Source: Betaproteobacteria bacterium UBA931 (GTDB lineage: Bacteria > Pseudomonadota > Gammaproteobacteria > Burkholderiales > Casimicrobiaceae). Taken from it: 11,384 bases of DNA. Position 1 is the first letter of the stretch. Every line of letters starts with the position of its first letter. Under the pieces are notes generated by a model that saw only the letters and a list, made by a program, of their open reading frames with translations, had not been told where the DNA came from and searched no databases. The position numbers and the translations under genes were made by a program. This document shows positions 7,739-11,384 of the stretch, in pieces. The stretch is from contig DBDN01000061.1 in NCBI GenBank assembly GCA_002293615.1, forward strand, positions 12,746 to 24,129, written 5' to 3'.

Positions 7739-7884
7739 GTTATTCGGTTATTTTTTTATATTGCAACCACTGGGGTAATACAGTGCGTCAGCATGGTTTT
7801 GATGATTTATTTAAATAAAATCAATGTGTTATATTAAATTTTTAGGGCGTGGTAGATGGCACAAAAAGCAGTTACGCATATCAC
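7739..7884. other. Divergent intergenic region between topB and hsp20
   Basis: About 330 bases (7637-7966) separate the topB and hsp20 starts, and I see no gene in them. The A/T-rich core includes a perfect 14-base palindrome at 7805-7818 (TTTATTTAAATAAA) and an extended -10-like TGTTATATT at 7826-7834. No convincing -35 pairs with that -10. The hsp20 frame is open from an ATG at 7856, but this has no good ribosome binding site and its 37 codons are unlike Hsp20 N-termini. Confidence 0.5.
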
Positions 7885-7912
7885 CTTGAAGCATCGCAAT
7901 AGGTTCTTATCT
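7885..7912 (+). promoter_or_regulatory. Candidate sigma-32 (heat-shock) promoter of hsp20
   Basis: CTTGAA at 7885-7890, preceded by TATCAC, matches the sigma-32 -35 core exactly. After 14 bases comes TCTTATCT (7905-7912), which keeps the AT.T part of the CCCCATnT -10 box but only one of its four C. Spacing is right for sigma-32. It would start transcription near 7919 and give a 48-base leader, which excludes the upstream ATG at 7856. Confidence 0.45.
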
Positions 7913-7954
7913 ATAGGGTACCAGCGGTTCGTAAACGTGAAATGGAGTCATAGT

Positions 7955-7962
7955 AAAGGAGG
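7955..7962 (+). promoter_or_regulatory. Very strong ribosome binding site deciding the hsp20 start
   Basis: AAAGGAGG, four bases before the ATG at 7967, is nearly the full anti-Shine-Dalgarno complement and the strongest such site I noticed in the window. It selects the 7967 start over the in-frame ATG at 7856. Spacing is slightly short. Confidence 0.85.
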
Positions 7963-7966
7963 TTTT

Positions 7967-8419
7967 ATGAATGGTAAATATTTAACAAAGCATGGGCAAG
8001 GGCACATGCTGTGGCGCGACCCTTTCAAGAATATGGATGATTTATTGAGTGGTTTTTTCGTGCAGCCGGTGGAGCTTGATCAAGCGTTACAGCAGAGTAT
8101 TAAAATCGACGTGCACGAAAAGCCGAATCAATATGTGATCAATGCGGAAATTCCCGGCGTCAGTAAAGAGAATATTGACGTTTCGATCGAAGGCAGTGTC
8201 ATTTCGATCAGCGCTGAAACAAAGCATAGCGAAAAAAAGAAAGATGAAAACAACAAGTTGCTTCATCGTGAACGTTTTTACGGGAAAATGCAAAGGGTAT
8301 TGCAACTACCGCACGATATCGACGAAGAAAAGGCAGATGCACGTTATGAAAACGGAGTGCTCGTTTTGACATTGCCGAAAAGAGCGCCGGATGTCCAAAA
8401 GAAACTTGCGGTCAAGTAA
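7967..8419 (+). CDS. hsp20: Small heat-shock protein, Hsp20/alpha-crystallin family
   Basis: ATP-independent holdase chaperone of the cytosol that binds unfolding proteins. It has 150 residues, typical for a bacterial class A small heat-shock protein. The N-terminal arm contains LWRDPFKNMDDLLSGFF. The alpha-crystallin domain begins at about SIKIDVHEKPNQYVINAEIP and holds IPGVSKENIDVSIEGSVISI, then the LLHRERFYGKMQRVLQLPHD strand region. It ends with ADARYENGVLVLTLPK, followed by a short charged tail; no I-x-I/V motif is obvious. The ATG is fixed by AAAGGAGG. The frame is also open for 37 more codons upstream, but that stretch is better explained as promoter and leader. It stands alone, divergent from topB and convergent with chaA, with a sigma-32-like promoter upstream and an intrinsic terminator 15 bases after the TAA. 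Confidence 0.95.
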   Translation: MNGKYLTKHGQGHMLWRDPFKNMDDLLSGFFVQPVELDQALQQSIKIDVHEKPNQYVINAEIPGVSKENIDVSIEGSVISISAETKHSEKKKDENNKLLHRERFYGKMQRVLQLPHDIDEEKADARYENGVLVLTLPKRAPDVQKKLAVK

Positions 8420-8433
8420 TTTATAAAAGCAAC

Positions 8434-8464
8434 AAAAAAAGCGCGCCTTTCGGCGCGTTTTTTT
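8434..8464. terminator. Bidirectional intrinsic terminator shared by hsp20 and chaA
   Basis: Seven A, then GCGCGCC, loop TTTC, GGCGCG and a run of seven T form a stem of six G-C pairs, one G-T pair and several A-T pairs. It has a T-run on either strand, so it can end hsp20 transcripts on the plus strand and chaA transcripts on the minus strand; chaA stops at 8496. Confidence 0.9.
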
Positions 8465-8495
8465 AACGGCAAATTACCAAGCGAGTAGAAAATCA

Positions 8496-9581
8496 TCAAA
8501 TCATCAATACCATTAGATAAGCGCAGAACAGCGCTAAATGCGCTGTACCGTTAAGCGCATTGGTTTTGCCTGTCGAAAATGAATTTTGTGCCAAGAGCAA
8601 CGCACATAACAAAATAATGATGTTGGGCGTTGACAAGCCAAATATCAGTTCCTTTCCGGTGATCAACGCAATGATCGTGACTGTAGGTACGGTCAATGAA
8701 ATGGTGGCCAATATTGATCCCAGGAAAAGATTGATCGCGCGCTGTAGCTGATTACGCAGTACGGACCGCAACGCGCCCAAGCCTTCCGGCGATAACACCA
8801 ACAGTGCAACCAGAAAACCGGTTGCCTGCGCTGGGGCGTTTATTGCCGATAACAATTTATCGAGCGGCGTTGCGTTGAGTTTGGTTAACGCAACCACAAA
8901 AATAAGATGACCGAGCAGCCATGCGGCGTGCCAAGCATTGCCATGCGCGGACGGCTTGCCGTGATGGTCGGAGGGATCCTCATCTTCATGCTCGTATACA
9001 AACAAAGATTGATGGGTACGCGTTTGTATGACTAGGAAAACGCCATACATTCCCGCCGAAATCAGCGACACAATAATCTTTTGTGTCGGTGTAAATACGC
9101 CGTTATCGCTGATTGCAGCGGGAAGAATAAGCACGATAATGGCCAGCGGGAGAATGGCGGTCAGGTATTGTTTGGCGCCGCTCAGATTGAAATACTGTGT
9201 GGCGAATTTACGTCCGCCGAGCAGAAGCGAAACACCGATCAAACCGCTCATGACGATCATGATTACCGAATAAAGCGTATCACGCATCAGTGTCGGTCCG
9301 GCATCGCCCGCGGCCATCAGCGCCGAGATCAGGCTGACTTCGAGCACAACGACAGAGAGCGTTAATACCAACGAGCCATAAGGTTCTCCCAAGCGATGCG
9401 CAAGAACGTCAGCATGACGAACAACACTGAACGCACTGTAGATAATTGCCGTCAAAGCCAGTAGGTTAATGCCGGCGATTAGCGCCAGATGGTCCGTTTT
9501 GTAGAAAAAAATCAGAACCAATAACGCCGGAACGGCAAGAAAAAGCGAATATTCTTTATGCCTGGTTTTGGTTTGGCCCAT
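8496..9581 (-). CDS. chaA: Calcium (sodium/potassium):proton antiporter ChaA
   Basis: Inner-membrane antiporter of the CaCA superfamily that exports Ca2+ (and in E. coli Na+ and K+) in exchange for protons. The 361 residues look very close to E. coli ChaA: KTRHKEYSLFL at the N-terminus, FSVVRHADVLAHRLGEPYGS (51-70), and the first alpha repeat LTLSVVVLEVSLISALMA with Glu81. These are followed by LLLGGRKFATQY (119-130) and the central acidic/His loop EHEDEDPSDHHGKPSAH (197-213). The second alpha repeat is LSPEGLGALRSVL (263-275) to ATISLTVP, and the C-terminus is FSTGKTNALNGTAHLALF. Hydrophobic helices run throughout. The ATG has AGGAG eight bases upstream. It ends in TGA at the position expected for the family, which argues that TGA is a normal stop in this genome. 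It lies downstream of the broken LOG gene on the same strand. Confidence 0.96.
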   Translation of the reverse strand: MGQTKTRHKEYSLFLAVPALLVLIFFYKTDHLALIAGINLLALTAIIYSAFSVVRHADVLAHRLGEPYGSLVLTLSVVVLEVSLISALMAAGDAGPTLMRDTLYSVIMIVMSGLIGVSLLLGGRKFATQYFNLSGAKQYLTAILPLAIIVLILPAAISDNGVFTPTQKIIVSLISAGMYGVFLVIQTRTHQSLFVYEHEDEDPSDHHGKPSAHGNAWHAAWLLGHLIFVVALTKLNATPLDKLLSAINAPAQATGFLVALLVLSPEGLGALRSVLRNQLQRAINLFLGSILATISLTVPTVTIIALITGKELIFGLSTPNIIILLCALLLAQNSFSTGKTNALNGTAHLALFCAYLMVLMI

Positions 9582-9665
9582 CCGTGTTTCTCCTATCGGG
9601 GTCGATTGTTATGCCGAAAGCGAACTCGCCAATGATCGGCAATCAGGATATTTTGGGAAGGAAGT

Positions 9666-10262
9666 TTAACGGATAGGAATGCGTTTGCGTGATACTTTGC
9701 TTGTCCAATCACCTTCGATAGGATGATGGTTCGACATGGCGTCCAGTAATGCCTCCGGCGCACTGTGGACGTGTAACATATCAACATGTTCCGGCAAAAC
9801 AAATTTTTGCTTTGCCAGATGATGCATCATCGCCAGCAACGGATCAAAAAAACCGGAAATGTTAAGTAAGCCAATCGGCTTATGATGAATATGCAATTGT
9901 GCTCAAGTGATGATTTCGAATAACTCGTCCAGCGTCCCAAAGCCGCCCGGGAGCGCGACGAAGCCTTCGGCTTTTTCTGCCATCAACGCTTTACGCTCGT
10001 GCATGGAATCGACGACGACCATCGTTTGCGCTTTCGGGTGCGCCAGCTCTTTTTTCGCCATGAAGTCGGGGATGATGCCGTAAACGCCGCCGCCGTCAGC
10101 GAGCACGGCATCCGCAACAACACCCATTAACCCGACTTGCCCACCGCCCCAAACCATTTCGATGCGGCGTTTGGCCAATACACGGCCAAATTGTGCCGCT
10201 GCTTCGGTATATGTCGGGCTGGCACCATGAGCGGCGCCGCAGAAAATACAAAGGGATTGCAT
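9666..10262 (-). pseudogene. LOG-family (TIGR00730-like) nucleotide hydrolase gene interrupted by in-frame TGA
   Basis: The frame encodes a LOG-family protein, a Rossmann-like enzyme; characterised members remove ribose 5-phosphate from nucleotides such as AMP or cytokinin precursors. From the ATG at 10262 (MQSLCIFCGAAHGAS) it runs 119 codons through GGGQVGLMG (39-47), SMHERKALM (86-94) and the catalytic PGGFGTLDELFEIIT (105-119), then meets TGA at 9905-9903. The same frame continues without a shift as AQLHIHHKPIGLLNISGFFD to a TAA at 9666. The total is 198 codons, the normal family length. Relatives have Trp at the stop position, so one G-to-A change from TGG explains it. The first part contains the signature motifs but lacks the last 40 percent. 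A GTG at 10271 is another possible start. It could be a pseudogene, a sequencing error or a read-through site. Confidence 0.85.
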
Positions 10263-10306
10263 GAGAATCACGTCATATGGAGAGTGGATATTTATTCTAA
10301 CAATTA

Positions 10307-10334
10307 TCTATAGAAATCCGTATGTAGATATCAA
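10307..10334 (-). promoter_or_regulatory. Candidate promoter for the LOG-family gene
   Basis: On the minus strand TTGATA (10329-10334, five of six) and TATAGA (10307-10312, four of six) are 16 bases apart. They lie in the 87-base A/T-rich gap between the 128-residue hypothetical gene and the LOG gene. Transcription would start near 10300, about 38 bases before the ATG. Confidence 0.4.
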
Positions 10335-10349
10335 TGATAACGATGGTAG

Positions 10350-10736
10350 TTAGCGTTCACTTTCTTCGGTTGGTTTGAAAAAACAGGATCGGCCGTTGTT
10401 TCCGCTTTTGTACTGATCGACACGGAAAACAATTGTCGGCGGCTTCCCATCCATCAAACGCAATCTGCGCGATAACACGGTAAACACCAGTTCCACACCG
10501 TTGCTTTCGATGGCAAGCTCATCGCCGGAGGCTGGCCACAGCAAAACGCCGGGCAGCGAAAACTGAATATTGGTCACACCAGCATCTTTGACCATTTTTT
10601 CGGCGGCCGGAGTCAGCATAAATTCGATATTGACTCCGTCCAATAACGCCTTGAAAAAATTGTTTTGCCGGGCGCCTAATTCTGTTTGCACCTGAATTAA
10701 CTGGGTGGCCAACGTATTGAAGTCTTCTTTCATCAT
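10350..10736 (-). CDS. Hypothetical protein, 128 residues
   Basis: I do not recognise this family. The protein has no signal peptide and no membrane segment, so it is probably cytosolic. Residues 1-32 look like an amphipathic helix rich in Gln, Leu and Thr, and a second helix-like stretch follows (LTPAAEKMVKDAG, 41-53). The rest alternates as beta strands: IQFSLPGVLLWP, ELAIESNGVELVFTVLSRRLRL, TIVFRVDQY. The tail is polar, with the single Cys118. Codon use and composition look like its neighbours and the frame is long and unbroken, which supports a real gene. No ribosome binding site is clear before ATGATG at 10736/10733. It is on the same strand as the LOG gene, 87 bases upstream, and divergent from the tRNA-tuf operon. 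No function can be assigned. Confidence 0.7.
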   Translation of the reverse strand: MMKEDFNTLATQLIQVQTELGARQNNFFKALLDGVNIEFMLTPAAEKMVKDAGVTNIQFSLPGVLLWPASGDELAIESNGVELVFTVLSRRLRLMDGKPPTIVFRVDQYKSGNNGRSCFFKPTEESER

Positions 10737-10856
10737 TATCGGGGAAGGATTACATACATAAATATGTCAATGAGGTTGTTGTGACGAGCGATTCTAACGT
10801 CTGATTGCTGCCTTAAAGCAAAGTAGCACTTTTTGCCCTTTTTTGACAGACAAAAT

Positions 10857-10885
10857 TTGACCTGCCGTTCGGCTGAGGCTACAAT
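10857..10885 (+). promoter_or_regulatory. Sigma-70 promoter of the tRNA-tuf operon
   Basis: TTGACC (10857-10862) and TACAAT (10880-10885) are separated by the ideal 17 bases, each matching five of six consensus positions. An A/T-rich stretch (10840-10856) just upstream could act as an UP element. The predicted start is near 10892, eight bases before tRNA-Tyr. A second TTGACA at 10843-10848 is too far from the -10. Confidence 0.82.
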
Positions 10886-10899
10886 CCGATGCTTTCTCT

Positions 10900-11016
<117 letters not shown>

Positions 11017-11074
11017 TTGAAATGGCAGTGCAAGTTGCGTAAAGTGATGGGATGGCGTCGATCCCGGTGAATGT

Positions 11075-11148
11075 GCGGGTGTAGCTCAATGGTAGAGCAG
11101 AAGCCTTCCAAGCTTACGACGAGGGTTCGATTCCCTTCACCCGCTCCA
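11075..11148 (+). tRNA. tRNA-Gly (TCC)
   Basis: The acceptor stem GCGGGTG pairs with CACCCGC. The anticodon loop CTTCCAA gives TCC, which reads GGA/GGG glycine codons. The T-arm is GAGGG-TTCGATT-CCCTT, the discriminator T, and CCA is encoded. Position 27-43 is a G-A mismatch; the rest pairs. Second RNA of the operon. Confidence 0.96.
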
Positions 11149-11215
11149 TGTTGGCGTTTGCGCGCTTGGCATGGTAGTGGATTTGATGTGGCGAACCATT
11201 TGATGTGCTTGATTC

Positions 11216-11290
<75 letters not shown>

Positions 11291-11360
11291 CGAACACCGC
11301 CGATCATGATATTGGTCGACAGAGTTTAAACACGATTTTTGGATAAAAGGAGTCGGTGAA

Positions 11361-11384
11361 ATGGCCAAAGGAAAATTTGAGCGG
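11361..11384 (+). CDS. tuf: Elongation factor Tu, N-terminal start (partial)
   Basis: The window ends eight codons into a gene reading MAKGKFER, the N-terminus of EF-Tu in betaproteobacteria. EF-Tu is the GTPase that brings aminoacyl-tRNA to the ribosome. AAAGGAG ends eight bases before the ATG. The preceding tRNA-Tyr, tRNA-Gly and tRNA-Thr genes match the tufB operon layout, which makes the call safe despite the short stretch. Transcription is most likely from the promoter at 10857-10885, with the tRNAs cut out of the same precursor. Confidence 0.93.

Noticed and set aside
9593..9802. Small minus-strand frame upstream of chaA
   Set aside because: It overlaps the end of the LOG-family gene in another frame and has no family features; the true coding signal is the LOG frame.
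9903..9905. TGA read as tryptophan or selenocysteine
   Set aside because: aroK and chaA end in TGA at family-typical positions, Trp is TGG throughout, the family has Trp rather than Cys here, and no recoding hairpin was obvious after the codon.

Overview
The window reads as ordinary chromosome from a proteobacterium, most likely a betaproteobacterium. Three things point there. The pilQ-aroK-aroB order is common to beta- and gammaproteobacteria. The last bases encode the MAKGKFER start of EF-Tu, typical of betaproteobacteria. The tRNA-Tyr / tRNA-Gly / tRNA-Thr / tuf cluster is a classic proteobacterial stable-RNA operon. Genus cannot be fixed from the sequence alone. There are no insertion sequences, CRISPR arrays, phage genes or defence genes.

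Left part (1-3376): the end of the type IV pilus secretin gene pilQ runs into aroK and aroB (shikimate pathway, plus strand). A perfect 26-base palindrome followed by a T-run contains the likely aroK start codon. aroB converges, with a 4-base gap, on a minus-strand pair: cysZ (sulfate uptake) followed by a comF-family phosphoribosyltransferase-like gene.

Middle (3434-7966): a minus-strand pair topB (DNA topoisomerase III with two zinc-ribbon motifs and a histone-H1-like lysine tail) and hemL (glutamate-1-semialdehyde aminomutase, tetrapyrrole synthesis), closed by a clear intrinsic terminator. Divergent from topB is a small heat-shock gene (hsp20) with a sigma-32-like promoter and a very strong ribosome binding site.

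Right part (8434-11384): hsp20 and the minus-strand calcium/proton antiporter gene chaA converge on a shared bidirectional terminator. Upstream of chaA lies a LOG-family (TIGR00730-like) gene broken by one in-frame TGA exactly where the family normally has a tryptophan, then an unrecognised 128-residue protein gene. The plus-strand tRNA-tuf operon follows, led by a strong sigma-70 promoter.

I found no convincing new multi-gene system. The points most worth a second look are the palindrome over the aroK start, the single-codon break in the LOG gene, and the control region of hsp20.
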